A DNA stretch of 64,000 nt from positions 1 through 64,000 of the forward strand of contig JAZGUH010000401.1 in NCBI GenBank assembly GCA_037893225.1, written 5' to 3'. The notes under the pieces are model-generated. The model worked only from the letters and a program-made list of their open reading frames with translations, did not search any database and was not told the origin of the DNA. A program made the translations under genes and the position numbers. Source of the DNA: Hippasteria phrygiana (lineage: Eukaryota; Echinodermata; Asteroidea; Valvatida; Goniasteridae). Positions 1-13,587 of this stretch are shown piece after piece (position 1 is the first letter of the stretch; every line of letters starts with the position of its first letter).

Positions 1-337
1 TACTGACTTGGCGAATCAAGTACCGGTAGCAGATGACTTAGGTAATGATCTAACTTCAACTGGGCTAATTTTCAGACAACTATTAACAGTTTTTGCAAGT
101 GTACTTAGAGCCTTACGCAACGGTTTTTATTTTATTTTATTTAAGTTAAATCAAATTCAATTTCAAACGCCCCCTTAAGTTATAATAAATTAACGGCCCA
201 ACATTGCGTGGCCAAGGGGTTCAGTGGTTTTGATGATGTTTCTTGGTTCGTGTATAAGCTTTGTGTAAGTTATAAGTAGATGCTATTTTGGCTAACAAAA
301 TTTTACCAAAAAGCACTGGCGTCGGAACGGGGGAGAA

Positions 338-465
338 GGGGGGGGGGGGGGGGGGGGGGGACATGGGCATTGCCCCTGTCCCCCACCTAATTTGGGCAGT
401 TCCGCATAAAGAAAAAACATAGCACCGGCGCTGCTTCGCTCCCCCCCCCCCCCCCCCCCCCCCCC
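338..465. repeat. Paired homopolymer tracts (G23 and C25)
   Basis: A run of 23 G (338-360) is followed 80 bp later by a run of 25 C (441-465). The short segment between is not coding. Facing G and C runs could pair into a hairpin. It is one of about a dozen long G/C homopolymers in the window. Confidence 0.9.
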
Positions 466-790
466 GCCACTTAATTCGCTAAACGCCTTCCTCTTCAGGG
501 AAGTTGTTGTCCACCCTCAGGCCCGTTGCCTGACCCGAGACTGGGGGAGGGTCGTCAAACCCCAAAGTGTAACTTATGGCATATGCGAAACATTGTGATT
601 ACATGCATAAACACGTACCACGAAGTGCTTAAGCGTCGTACAAGTTGCATTTAATGTATACAAGTGAAACATTCAGTGATACTTTTAAGGCAAAATTTGC
701 AGTAGGTTTTAGCCCAAATTATAGTGACTTACCGATTTGTTTTTGTAATTTGTATTACTTTTATTTTGTACCGGAACTCGTCCCCAAGCG

Positions 791-791
<1 letters not shown>

Positions 792-824
<33 letters not shown>
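792..824 (+). repeat. Poly(G) tract, 33 bases
   Basis: Uninterrupted run of 33 G. No gene is visible between the window start and the NLR exon at 1211. This upstream stretch is probably intron or 5' flank of the NLR gene. Confidence 0.95.
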
Positions 825-826
<2 letters not shown>

Positions 827-1210
827 GGGACATTTTTTGACCTCTCCAGTCAACTGGACTTATGACTGAGCAATTGCATCATCTCACATTCAGGGGTGCT
901 TAACCAGGCATGAACATGTCCTGTAGTGTACAATAAGTAAAATAAATCAAGTATACATCTGGCTAAAATTTTAAAAGGCAAATGTCCGATTCCTTTTTTT
1001 GTACACCGAAAAGTTACACCGAAAATTCACCAAAAAGGAAAGACACAAATTAATTTAGAAGATATCGAGGGTGAAAAAAAAATCTGCATTCAACGCTAGA
1101 CTGGTATCTTTTACATTGTTTATTGACAAACGGTTTGCTTTTATATTTATAAATAATTATACAATTACATTCTTATGCTTAAGCTGATGTTCATTTTGTT
1201 TTCTGCACAG

Positions 1211-4200
1211 ACGTTGTGAAAGGTTCATTCGATGTTGAGACGTGCGCAGAGGAACTTGCAAACCATTACAAGCAGACTATGAAAATAACTACACATCCAC
1301 TAGAAGAGAGTGAGTCGATGGAGATGGATGACCTCTACGTCAAGCTCCAACTTCTGCAAGAAACTAACCGGCCTTCAGTGGCTTCATTTGGCGCCTCATC
1401 ATCGGAGTCTGGGTTACACATTCTGGAAGACACAGATCCTGATCTGTCATCACACGCAAAGAAGACTGGTATTCATTTCCAGAAAATCCCTCTTGATTCA
1501 TATGAAGACATGCTTACGCTTAAAACAAAGCGAATCTTAATAACAGCCGAGGCTGGTTACGGCAAAACAACACTATTTAAAAAGGTTGCTTATGATTGGG
1601 CTTTGTTAAAAAGCAAAGCAAAATTAGCTGAAACCCTATCACAAACCAAGCACAAATCAACCCTGAAACGATATAAGCTTGTCTTTGTCCTGGACATAAA
1701 TCAAATGGTTCAGGACTTTAACATTATAAATGCCATATTTAATCAGATACTCACAGAAAGTAATTGGAAAAAACGTGACCTAGAAAAGTACATTCGGGAC
1801 AATCAAGAAGAAGTTCTAATTCTCCTGGATGGGGCGGATGAGATTTCTTTTGAAAGTATCCAGGATATTACGGATACGGACCAAATGAATTTAAAAAGTG
1901 TCCTGTCATTCAAGTCATTAAAATCTTCAATTGTTATCGTCACAAGCAGACAATTCACTGCAAGTAAACTGTTAAATCTGTATGGATACTACACTAGAAT
2001 TAATGTGGCTGGCTTTGATGAAATGGATAAGGAAAAGTACGTTGGAAAATACATCGGTTTACAAAATCGTGTAGACTTTCTTGAAAAGATAAATGGATCC
2101 CAGACTCTCCGTAGTTTAAGTACAATACCCTTGGTTCTTTGGCTGATGTGCTACACGTGGTTATCAAATTCCCAACTGCCTGAACGAATGACAGATCTAT
2201 TTCGTCAAACGATTAAGGTACTTTATCAACATAAGAAAGGTAAAGACCCAGACAGGCAAGGAAACATTTCCACAAGCGAGTCCAATGAACTTATAATCAA
2301 ACTTGGTCCGGTAGCTCTTGAGGGTTTGCTGAAGCAAAGTGGAATGAAACTTCATTTCAAGGAGAACGAAATCGAGTCATCAGACCCTAAAATTGTCAAC
2401 GAAGGATGTAGTCTTGGTTTACTCTCGAGAGAAAAAGTTAAGCTTGGGTTAGATAGAGGGTTTCAGTTTACGTTCCTTCACAAGACTTTTCAGGAATATT
2501 GCGCGGCGGCATATCTGGTAGATTTAAAAACATCTGAACCAGAACTGTTTGACAAGTATGTGTCACGGATATTTGAGGGTAATGTGGAAAGCGTGGAGTA
2601 TGTTCTTCGCTTTTGTTGTGGATTGGACGGGCACACTGCTAAAGCCATCATAAGGCGCAGTGTTGACGAGCTCTTAAAGCAGACTTCACCTGATGTCTTC
2701 ATGCAAAGAATCACCACGCTTCTTTTGTTTGAAGCTGAATCAGAATCGCTCGTGAAAGAGGTTATGGAAGCTGGAATGGCGCTACACTTTCCTTATGCCC
2801 TTATCGGCGAAGATCTAGTGGCTGCGCATTATCTCATCAAAATAGCTTTCAAATATCAAAAAACAACCTCTGCAGTATGTGTTACAGCCGTATGTAGCTG
2901 TGTCGCTGATTTGATACTCGTGAAAGAAATATTAACTGCCATGGAATGTCAGGTAGATTTAACTATCTCCAGTGTCAACTGGAAAGGTATTAAAGTTCAC
3001 CTAAAAGACATGTTGAAATTTGTCAACAGCTTGACACTACAAGACTGTGGTCTGACAAACGAGGATATTAGGCCGCTCTTTTCTCTGCTTTCAGCAGCAG
3101 GTTCCATACAGGAACTTGTTCTAGTTAAGAACAATTTGCACCAGTTACAGCCTGTCAAGATTACCCCAGTGCCCTCCCTTCACAAATTGCATCTATGGGA
3201 CTGTGGTCTGACAAACGGTGATATTGGTCCACTTTTTTCTCTGCTTTCAGCAGCAGGCTCCATACAGGAAATTGCTCTTATTGAGAACAATTTGCACGAC
3301 CAGTTACAGCCTGTCGAGATTACATCTGTGCCCTCCCTTCAAACATTGTTTCTACAGGTCTGTGGTCTGACAAACAGTGATATTAGTCCACTCTTTTCTC
3401 TGCTTTCAGCAGCAGGTTCCATTCAGATACTTACTCTAATTGGGAACAATTTGCACGACCAGTTACAGCCTGTCGAGATTACCCCAGTGCCCTCCCTTCA
3501 AACATTGCATCTACGGTACTGTGGTCTGACAAACAGTGATATTAGTCCACTTTTTTCTCTGCTTTTAGCAGCAGGCTCCATACAGGAAATTTTTCTTATT
3601 GAGAACAATTTGCACGACCAGTTACAGCCTGTCGAGATTACATCTGTGCCCTCCCTTCAAACATTTAATCTAAAGGACTGTGGTCTGACAAACAGTGATA
3701 TTGGGCCCCTCTTTTCTATCATTTCAACTGCACGCTTCATACAGACACTTGTTCTAATTGAGAACAATTTGCACGACCAGTTACAGCCTGTCGAGATTAC
3801 CCCAGTGCCCTCCCTTCAAAAATTAATGCTACGGTACTGTGGTCTGACAAACAGTGATATTAGTCCACTTTTTTCTCTGCTTTCAGCAGCAGGCTCCATA
3901 CAGGAAATTGTTCTTATTGAAAACAATTTGCGCGACCAGTTACAGCATGTCGAGATTACCCCTGTACCCTCCCTTCAAAAATTGATACTATGGGACTGTG
4001 GTCTGACAAAGAGTGATATTGGTCCACTCTTTTCATTGCTTTCAGCAGCAGATTCCATACAGGAACTTTTTCTTAATGAGAACAATTTGCACCAGTTACA
4101 GCCTTTCGAGATTACGCCTCTGCACTCCCTTCAAAAATTGCATCTACAGGAGTGTGGTCTGACAAACAGTGATATTGGGCCACTCTTTTCTATGCTTTCA

Positions 4201-5175
4201 GCAGCAGGTTCCGTTCAGACACTTGCTCTAATTAAGAACAATTTGCACGACCAGTTACAGCCTGTCGAGATTACCCCAGTGCCCTCCCTTCAAACATTGC
4301 ATCTACGGTACTGTGGTCTGACAAACAGTGATATTAGTCCACTTTTTTCTCTGCTTTTAGCAGCAGGCTCCATACAGGAAATTTTTCTTATTGAGAACAA
4401 TTTGCACGACCAGTTACAGCCTGTCGAGATTACATCTGTGCCCTCCCTTCAAAAATTGAATCTGCAGGATTGTGGTCTGACAAACAGTGATATTGGGCCA
4501 CTCGTTTCTATCCTTTCAACTGCACGCTCCATACAGACACTTGTTCTAATTGAGAACAATTTGCACGACCAGTTACAGCCTGTCGAGATTACCCCAGTAC
4601 CCTCCCTTCAAAAATTGCATCTACGGGACTGTGGTCTGACAAACGGTGATATCAGTCCCCTCTTTTCTCTGCTTTCAGCAGCAGGCTCCATAAAGGAACT
4701 TTTCCTATTTGAGAACAATTTACACCAGTTACAGCCTGTCGAGATTACCCCAGTACCCTCCCTTCAAAAATTGCATCTACGGGACTGTGGTCTGACAAAC
4801 GGTGATATCAGTCCCCTCTTTTCTCTGCTTTCAGCTGCAGGCTCAATACAGGAACTTGTTCTATTTGACAACAATTTACACCAGTTACAGCCTGTCGAGA
4901 TTGACGCTCTTCACGCCTTTCAAACATTGGCACTAGTTGAATGTGGTTTACAAAATAGCGACATTCAAGCTGTTTTTCACCTTCTGTCATCTCTTGGTAG
5001 TGTCCAAATAGTCGATCTTCGCGCAAACCACTTTTCTAGTACTTTGACCTTGCCACTAGCTCCCATTCCGTCTTTGAAAGAGTTGATTTTAGGTTACGAG
5101 GGGATCTCAGTTGTTCGAGACATCAGCGAAATACCATTTGATGAAAAGAAAGTGTTTTGTATAATTCCTGTATGA
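1211..5175 (+). CDS. NACHT-LRR (NLR-type) innate immune receptor, large 3' exon
   Basis: Intracellular pattern-recognition receptor of the NLR (STAND NTPase) class, expected to oligomerise on ATP binding. About 1,320 residues are encoded in one exon. The exon opens after a good acceptor (ttttctgcacag, AG at 1209-1210) and has no ATG at its start, so an upstream exon, probably with a death-fold domain, is missing here. Visible domains: a NACHT NTPase with Walker A AEAGYGKTT (about residues 111-119) and Walker B LILLDGADE (about 202-210); a helical region ending FLHKTFQEYCAAAYL (about 422-436); then 13 leucine-rich modules of about 52-54 residues marked by CGLTN.DI.PLF, each holding two LRR-like units. 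The reading frame is intact to the TGA. Modules 4-5 and 9-10 are near-identical, a sign of recent internal duplication. The family assignment is firm; ligand and expression are unknown. Confidence 0.9.
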
Positions 5176-5518
5176 GATTCATTTTCAAATTGGGAGACTT
5201 GTTCAAATTCAGTTTCTGCGTGATTGTATTGGACAGTTTGCGTATATACTCTTCACAAAGCTGGGTGAAATCGGATCAACTTTGATACCAATATTGGTGA
5301 ACACACCGACTGCTACACAATTGGCCTTTTACCTCCCAACATTAAAGGAGGTCAGATTTCCCCCGTAGTTGGGTATTAAGCAAGTAGTCAATACTGTCAG
5401 TGCAATTTAGTTAGTCTCGATAATTCCTTATTATTTGGTAAAGATTTGTTTCAGTTAGGTTTCCCTATCTAGACATATAGTGAACGTAATCTTATTAATA
5501 AGTTGCAGACAATTATGC

Positions 5519-5524
5519 AATAAA
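5519..5524 (+). promoter_or_regulatory. Candidate polyadenylation signal of the NLR gene
   Basis: AATAAA lies about 345 bp after the NLR stop codon, in AT-rich sequence. It is the first canonical hexamer I saw downstream. Such hexamers are common by chance, so support is modest. Confidence 0.4.
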
Positions 5525-8500
5525 TTGCCGTTTGTTTTGACTAGGAGTAATGAAACAATTCCGGGTAAAAAGAAACCAACAAAAACTATGTAAACCTATT
5601 TTGTGGACCACATTTTTGCTATCAAATTCTGCGAACGACCATGCTCGTTTCTAACGCAAAATGACATTTTCTTTCTGTGCGTTTTCATTTGTTTTACCAT
5701 TTTCATTTGTGAAACATTAGTAGTTTCAGTAACCTGAAAAGACACCTAAAAAGACACCTGTTGACACTGATCATAGGAACCTAAAGATGGAAAGATGGTT
5801 CCGTTTCGTGATATTAACAAAAACTTGACAATTCACAATGGTAATGAAGAAACTTTAATTTAAAGCCACACATTGCCCTGAAAAAAAAATGACCATCTCT
5901 TTGGTTAGTTACCTTTTCAAGGTGTGATTGTAGAAATGTTACTATAATGTGTGATATTTGCGAAGTTCTGACCTTGGATCTGCTTGTCGTGAGATGACAT
6001 CTGTAAACTCATTCCCAGCAGTAAATACAAGCAACAAAATACTCGGCGAGATTCACGCAATCGTTGAGTTTCCGTCATGGCATTCAGAGTTACGGACACG
6101 AGAAACGTGTCACGTTTACAAACTATATACACCAATATGAGGACGAACACCTTTTGTAAACCTAATGGGTGCCCTAAGGCAGTATATCCCTTTATGTCAA
6201 CTTGAGTCCGAGTCGAGATGATTTATACCTTCCAGTACGGCGATTCACGTTTGACGAAAGCAATATTTTAACAAATCAAAGGAGGTTCAAAAATAGTGCG
6301 ACTGGTGTGAAATACACCAGTATTTTCTTTTCTTATTGACTCAAGTACTTTCCCGAGTTGTTCGACTTTGGTGTTTTTGTTTAAAGAATTTTGTCAGTTA
6401 TAAATTAAATTAAGGTTTTTCAAAGATTTAGGTTTTATTGCACACATATTTAATGTACTTGGAAATAATCAATTGGGATTTAGTCAAGTTATATGGTAGA
6501 ATTATTCTTGTATAATTATTGACTTCTTATAATAAGATTCACAAACCGGACGCGTAATCCAATAAAAGCAAAAATCGATAATAATCCTACCACTGCAGTA
6601 TTTTGATACTTTACTATATTTTCACAAAAGAAAATTACAACTTCAAGAGTGATATGGAAGAAATTAATGTTGTCCAGTTTTAGTTTTTGAAAATTTCTTG
6701 ATTGTTTCTGATCCAACAGAGACATTGTTCACTTTAAGTGACAAATAAAAACGGGGTAGCACATTTAAGTTGTTGAACGACTTAAGTGAGGTCACTGATG
6801 CTGAAGAAGCCCTCTACTGTAATGACTATTTGTTTCACAAAGATTACCGATATATTAAATCAAACACAGAATCTATCTTGAAAATCTTTAAAACAATTTA
6901 CAAGTACGAAGATAATTTGCAATCAATCTGGATTACGCCTTTCAGGTAAAAGGTCGACGTAACCGAGAAGTTTCTTTTATGAATGTGAAAGCCGACAACT
7001 TCATTATGTTTTAAACGGGGTCGATCCACAATTATAGTGCGCCAGCAAGAGTGTGTTACGCAGTGGCTATTGTATGCAATGCGCGTAAGAAAAGGGTTGG
7101 CACGTCCGGATTATAACTATACTTGTGTTAAATCAAAGAAGAATCCCTGAATTTTTCAACGGAATTGATTACCTAGATGTATTAGTTATTGTTGAAAGTA
7201 TAGCACAATAGTACAATACACCTTTAATGTAATTGGCGGATGTACAAGTTATACGAGAGATTTGTAAAAGGTGTATGCATTTTCGAATAGGTTTAGGTCC
7301 CTAAGTATTATGTGGCATTGGCGGTCACACAGACATGCGATATTGCTAGGTTTCTCTTATTTTTACCATTGTCTTTTTGGTTCACTTTCCTTGTGTAGCC
7401 TCAGGCTAGCGTTTTCTTTAAAAAACGCTTGCCCGAGACCGATTCGTTGACGTCATAATAGAACGTTAATTTCATGTGTATTGTTATCAAGATGAAATTT
7501 ACAACTAGGTGTCAACAAACCCATAATACACTTTTGAAATTGAACAGCGTCTAAACTGTCGATCAGAACCTAACTATAGCTCCTAGAATGATGTACCCGA
7601 GACATGTTCATTTACGTTACGCTCATTGAAATTGGTCTCGGCACTATATGCACCGAATAACAGGCTGGTCAATTTCAGGTAAGGATTTTTCTATAGGCAA
7701 AGTAATGGGCCGTTGTAATCATGACCATATTGTCGTGTCCAACAGATGAGTTCAATATGGTGGTTAACCAAGCGGATCAGTATGACAGTTTGGATAGGAA
7801 CTTGGCTTTAGACTCGACTCAACCCGTCGAGGGAAAAAACTGACATTTAAGATAAGCCTCTTTCTCAACCCATTTAATGATTTGGGGGCTTAGAGTGATG
7901 TCACATAAAATTGACATGTTTCAGGTACATCATACTAGAAGCTAATTAGGTTATAATGGACAATGTTGATGCTATTCAATTTTAAAAGTGTATCACGTTT
8001 TTTTTTACACCTGGTACATGTAGAGACTTTACGTGTCGTCATGAACCGCATAGTGAAGCGAGTGCTTATTCAAGTATTAGTCAGCTTTGCCGCGTGAGCG
8101 CACATGCAGGTACAATAATCACTTCATGGCGGTACACTGGGTGGTTTTGTCTACCTTTTATCAGGTTCGTGGGTAAAAAAGTCTCCAGAAATATAAAGTG
8201 ATGCAATTGTTATTTATATGAGGTGTCAAATCCAAAAAATTTAGGCGAAAAACATTTTGGCAAACGAAACTATGAATTTCAAAAGTGATGGGGCCTTGTT
8301 AAACACTCGAAACATGTTTTGAGGCATATACGAAACATAATTTATAGCCTTGGAAGTAAATAATTCATTGTCTTTTGAGGCTTCTTAGTCCATAGGCAAG
8401 ACAAAAAAAAGTGTACCATCTTTGGGGCAAAACTTTAGTGGTACTTAAATATTTGTAGGGTCAGTACAAGTAAATTAATATGTAACCTTGCCACACGAGC

Positions 8501-8980
8501 AGCTTAAGCCGTTTATTTTGGATGTTAATTTGTTTCCACATACACATTATCGGTATTTGTTGTATGATTTTGAAGGCCAGCAAATAAACATGTCGGGATG
8601 CATTTTTTCATTCAATCTAGGTTTATTCTACATGTAGGGCACATGCTAATCGGGGGAAAAGCAGAGTCCTTGGGAAGGTAGTAATGCTGTAATAGATGAT
8701 GCCTGGACAAAGCGCCATTTTAGGGTTTGCCCAGAGGGTCTGTCCATTCAACGCATAACACTAATAAGCTGCCACTCTGCAAGGGTTATATCAAAACATA
8801 ATTTAGGGTTGTTGAACTATTCAAAAATGGCAACGAGAATTTGCCTACCAAAATTCTACCGATAAGTAAAATTTTGGGTCTGGGCCCATGGACTATTACA
8901 TAGTAGGCACACAATACAAATTCAGACAAGTTTGCGAATACACCATATTAACCATATAAATCTCTAAAAAGATTAGTCGG
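5525..8980. other. Gene-free AT-rich stretch
   Basis: No open frame resembling a protein family, no tRNA and no long repeat was recognised on either strand. It may contain the unseen first exon of the oxidase pseudogene. I looked for its YY.SGA motif without success. Confidence 0.5.
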
Positions 8981-8983
8981 GGA

Positions 8984-9095
8984 AGAACTAGCGGTATTAA
9001 CTCGACGTTTCAGTCAGTATGCCTTAGGCGTCATCAGGAGTTTCTCCAGCAAAACATGCCAACTGAAACGTCGTTAATTCATCTAGTTCTTTTCA
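8984..9095. repeat. Short foldback repeat
   Basis: The left part (AACTAG, GGTATTAACTCGACGTTTCAGT) and the right part (AACTGAAACGTCG, TAATTC, CTAGTT) are imperfect inverted copies about 60 bp apart. This is probably a hairpin-type remnant of a dispersed element. The - strand shows CTGATGA followed by GAAACGTC, recalling a hammerhead core, but no convincing stem II or III can be drawn. Confidence 0.5.
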
Positions 9096-9099
9096 GAAG

Positions 9100-11550
9100 G
9101 ATGCTTTCCCATTAATATTGGGGTATGTAGCTCTACTTGGGGAATCCGCAAACTCCTCTCAATGTGATTTAAGAATTTAAAACTCTCGTGATGGCCAAAA
9201 TGGCTTGATATAAAAATATGGCATTTTTGCCGTAATACAAGAACTATTACGATTACATAATTCTTTTTTTTTTTTACTAATCTTGAATGCAAGAAATTGA
9301 ATCTTTTAAATTATACAAATGTAACCACGCGGTGATATATCATGACAAACAGAGGGCGTTTACCGAGAAAATGCACAAGCACAGCTTCTTTTAGAAAAAT
9401 AAATTGGTATTTTATTCTGTACACATTCCCAACTAATCAATACTTCAGAAAACACAAAAAAATATTGTTATATAATTGTTGGGGTCGATGATTAATAAAC
9501 TCCAAATGAAGTTTAGGTGTGTAAATTTACACTATAAATTGACAATATGGAGAAATATTCTTTTGTCAATGTCTTTTAAATGGAGCTATAAATTTACCAA
9601 GTTTACAGAAAACCCAGTTTGAACATCAAACAAAAAGGGATGTCCATATAACAACTATATCTAAATATTAGGTATTAAATGGGCGTCACATATAGTGAAA
9701 GGTACATGTATAGAACGGCACCCATATGGACAAAAATATACATGTACACACAAAAATAAACGAACGGCAGTCAACTGACAATAATGACGCAGTAGTGACT
9801 GTAATGAAACAAATAACACTAATATACTAAACATGCATATTCTCGGGGAAATAACCAATGTTCAATTAAATAAATAAATAAATAAATATTAAATTATAAA
9901 ATCCGGCACTTACTAAAATTATCCACGCGATGTTTCCTGCAGCACGTACGGCTCATGCACATGAGATGGAGTTTATGTGAACCAGTACACTCGATGGCAG
10001 CCAGCACCGAAAACTGGCAACCATCCCAAAACTACCCCTTATATGTGGTGCACACTCATGGTTGATTACACAATATACAATAGATATAAAAATAGCCTAC
10101 ATTATGCAAGACATGCCACACAGTCCAACTACTGCACAGGTAATTGTTCCCAGGAATAATGGAATGTCATTCCAAAGAACAACCCACAGGGAGCAATCAA
10201 CCAGAAGGCAGCAGTATGAACTATGTGGCCTATTGTTATATGTATAATAAAATGGAATTGGAAAGTGACGGACCATATGGTCTGGTCACACAAAGTAAAG
10301 CTTCTTTGAAAATTCAAAGATTTTATAAGTACTGATTAGAATGTACTGAGTTGAAAGATGAGCAATCGTAACGTTAATGCTAAAGGGTAATAAAATGGTT
10401 TAGGAAGTATGATTCACATGTGTCTTACAAAAGTTCAATTTTCTTAACTGACAATGTGATGATAAATATATATATTGTTGTATTTCTACCTCACGCAAAC
10501 TACATCTACATTTAAACGTATAGAACTAACAAAACGGTTGCACGTAGTGTTCATACTTTGTGTGATCAAACATGAATTAACAAACATTGATTTTGTTTCA
10601 CGTACATAATGTGCGTATTTCGATTGTTGATATCGCGGCATTTTTGGAGCTAGGTCTTCAGTTACACTTTTCTCGAAGATGACAGCATTTCAGACGGAAA
10701 TACTTTTCGGGATTGGTACTGGTAGCAACTATACAAACAGTAAGCTTTCAGATTGAAACTAGTAGAAGAATGTTTTGATCATTACCAAAGTTATATTGCA
10801 CCTTTCATCCCAGCAGCGGTCATGAATCAGTATTTGTTCATGGTGTTCCTTGGCAAAAACTTAACACTTTTTGGAAAATTACCAGTACAACAATTATTAC
10901 CGTACTTTACGACGATCGGAATGACAGTTTCTATATATGGTTCTGCTTTTTTAATTAATCTGCATTTTATTTTAATTAATTTGACACTACCATTTAGGCA
11001 AGGCAAAAGCAGAAACATGTCTGGCGTCTCTGTCCGGTTCGATTTTGCCTCGTCTCGTCTTGTCTCGCCTCGTCTCGCCTCGTTGTGTTGTGTTTCTGGG
11101 GGTGGGGGGGGGGGGGGGGGGGGGGGCGGGGGTTCCTCCAATACAGCGTGTGTGGGGTAATTGTTTCTCTTCCATTTGCATTTTTATGGCCTATTATCTT
11201 ATGTTGCTTAAATTTTGACCGGAAATGTTCCAGAAAGTCCTAGCACCCCTCCCACCTCCCCCCTCCCGTGCTTTTCAAGGTATTTTTTCAGGCGATATAT
11301 TTTTTGGGGCAGATCCAGGATTTTTTGCATGGGGTGGATTTTGTTTTGTTCATTTGCCCAAAAAGTTGAAACTATTCATTAAACAAAAATTTAAGTCGGG
11401 CAATTATTCCAAATTTTCAATATGCCTACGATGATTCATTTATTTTAATTTTTATTATCGTATGTCAGCTACAACATTCAAAACATGCAGTTGATGAGGT
11501 TTGTCACCAGTTAAAGGTTGTCAATTTGGTACAGTGGGCAGGGAGGCCCT
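9100..11550. other. Gene-free stretch with simple repeats
   Basis: Contains a short TAAA microsatellite (about 9867-9888) and a CGTCTC-type pyrimidine repeat that runs into a G tract (about 11041-11130). No protein-like frame beyond low-complexity ones was recognised. Confidence 0.5.
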
Positions 11551-11656
11551 ATCATATACCCAGCACGATATGGGGCAGAGGGGTACCCCCACCCCCCCCC
11601 CCCCCCCCTTTGTCCCTATACCCTATACACTCTCCAGACTATTGTTACCTAAACAG
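11551..11656 (+). repeat. Inverted-repeat mate of 17935-18013, with an expanded C tract
   Basis: The segment from CAGCACGATATGGGGCAGAG through GGGGTACCCCC and the later ACACTCTCCAGACTATTGTT recurs inverted at 17935-18013. Here the CCCCC has become 17 C; the other copy still has CCCCC followed by T. The two copies bracket the oxidase pseudogene. Confidence 0.75.
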
Positions 11657-12054
11657 CAAAACGCTGGAATCTGTGTGTTCATTTACGTATTCCATTCGTG
11701 GTTGGAGTCTTTACACTGGTGATTGGTGATTCTGCTTTTTGTACAGATACAGACTGAGACCCAAACTTCTACGGGATATGTTTAATACTATAATAATAGA
11801 GACCTCCGTACCACCGTGCTGGGTCAAGAGCTGGCCTTCCCTGTTGCTATAGCGCCCTCTGCCTTACATCGATTGGCTCATAATGATGGGGAGTTGGCAA
11901 CGGCACGAGGTAGGCTAAGACTAATACATTGTAGAATGAGCCGCGAAAGAAAGCTAGTCTTACAATTGTAACAAACACTGCTTTGTACGGAAGCGTATTT
12001 ATACGGAAGCTCTTTTAGGACATGACCACGAACCCACCCCATACCTATACCCCC

Positions 12055-12178
12055 AACTCTATTTCGCCAGACGGAATATTATATCGCCTGGGTGGAATAC
12101 TATTTCCTCCGGGAGGATTACTATTTCGCGCGGGTGGATTACTATTTTGCCCGGGTGGATTACTATTTCGCCTGGGCT
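12055..12178 (+). repeat. Tandem repeat, about 21-22 bp unit, 5-6 copies
   Basis: Units resemble GGGTGGATTACTATTTCGCC with small changes. It lies in the intron between pseudogene exons A and B. Nothing suggests it is translated. Confidence 0.75.
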
Positions 12179-12875
12179 ACAAAATTGGGCCAGGAATGTT
12201 TTTTTGCGGGTGCCCTAAATACGCATCCGTAGGTTACCTTTGTGTTTTGAATAGGATTAAATTCGGCCCCATTTTATGAATGAGAGACTTTTGAGATGGT
12301 GGCAGAAGACATACACCGGTCCTTTTCTATGATTTTCACCAGTCGTGCGAATGCTCCGAACTACGCGTGTAGCTCAGAAGTAGCAAAAAACCGGTAAGTC
12401 AGCTGTCACCAGCATCCCAAAGTCTCCCATTGAGAACGGAAAACGTCCCGAAAAACAACCCCCTTGGCATTTTTTGTTGTGTTTTATTTTGTTCCGTTAC
12501 CCGGTATGTCATTCGTTCAGACCTGTAGCGCGCAGCATACTTTTAGGTTCGACAAGATTTCAAATTCGTTGTTCTTTTATTTATAACCGGTTAACATCTT
12601 GCAATATCTGAGTGATCCCGGCAAAGGAGGAATAAAATGGCGCTTACATATCTTATGATTTGGCCAATGATCGTTCACAGTGATGCAAATTTCAAAACAT
12701 TTGCAACCTGCAACATCCCATAAAAATGATTTGTCTAACATGATAGCTGCCACTGCCATGGGAACGGGGATGGTTCTTAGCACCTACACCTACACGTAGC
12801 CGCAGCCGCATCTCCCAATGGCCTGCTATGGGCTCAACTCACCGCCTACACGGATGAGAAAATAGTCCGTCAGAT

Positions 12876-13092
12876 CAGTGGCGTAACTACGGGGGAACGG
12901 GGGGGGGGGGGGGGCACGTGCGCCCCCCCCCCCCCCCCCCACCGGAGGTCCGTGCCCCCCGGGTGCCCCCCCCCCCCATTTGAAATTTCGAATTGCACAC
13001 AAACAATACATCTGTTGCCATTCGGTGCCCCCTCAAAAAATTGGTACACCCCCAGGATCCCCCCTACAAATTAAATCCTAGTTACGCCCCTG
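12876..13092 (+). mobile_element. hAT-type MITE inserted in the oxidase pseudogene exon
   Basis: The 217-bp element begins CAGTGGCGTAACTA and ends TAGTTACGCCCCTG, terminal inverted repeats of about 14-16 bp. Exact 8-bp target duplications CGTCAGAT lie at 12868-12875 and 13093-13100. Removing the element and one duplication restores the peptide ..DEKIVRQ|MVRKAE.. across the junction. It carries G and C homopolymers and no coding capacity. The 8-bp duplication and CAG..CTG ends fit the hAT superfamily. Confidence 0.92.
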
Positions 13093-13587
13093 CGTCAGAT
13101 GGTCAGGAAGGCAGAAGCCAACGGCTTCAAAGCTCTCTTTGTGTCGGCTGACTCGAAGATTTCACGTAGAAAAGCTGGGCGGAATCTCATTCCCTCACAT
13201 ATCAGGTAAGAATACTCGCAATTAATCCAGTTTCGTTCCGTTCCATAAACAACGCAGTTTACGCCCTTGCGGCTTGATGCGTCATTTTATAGTCAAAGAT
13301 ACTGGAAATTAGTGCGTCTGCTGCCTATGTATTCCAAATAAAGTTCATTTTTGTTCCATTAATCATTTAAAATACACTGTTTTGTAGTAACCCAATGGCA
13401 TTGTCTTTGTACTTAAACTTTCAATGGATATCAAGTTCCATGTCAAGAAAAAGTACTGGGCTCTACTTTCCTCGCTAAGCGCAAGACCCTCCAAAACCAC
13501 TTAATGGTGGATTTTGAGGGACAGTGAAATGGATGAGAATTGTACACATGTATATTTAGTCTAGTATGTTTTTTTGTTTGGAGAATA

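Noticed and set aside
1216..1218. GTG as NLR start codon
   Set aside because: A good splice acceptor ends at 1210 and the frame is open back to it, so this is an internal exon, not a start.
8984..9095. Hammerhead ribozyme on the - strand
   Set aside because: CTGATGA and GAAACGTC are present, but stem II does not pair well and there is no room for a stem III loop; kept only as a foldback repeat.
10753..11160. 135-codon frame ending in poly-Gly
   Set aside because: No family resemblance; runs through a G tract and an AT-rich region. I also checked it as a missing oxidase first exon and found no YY.SGA motif.
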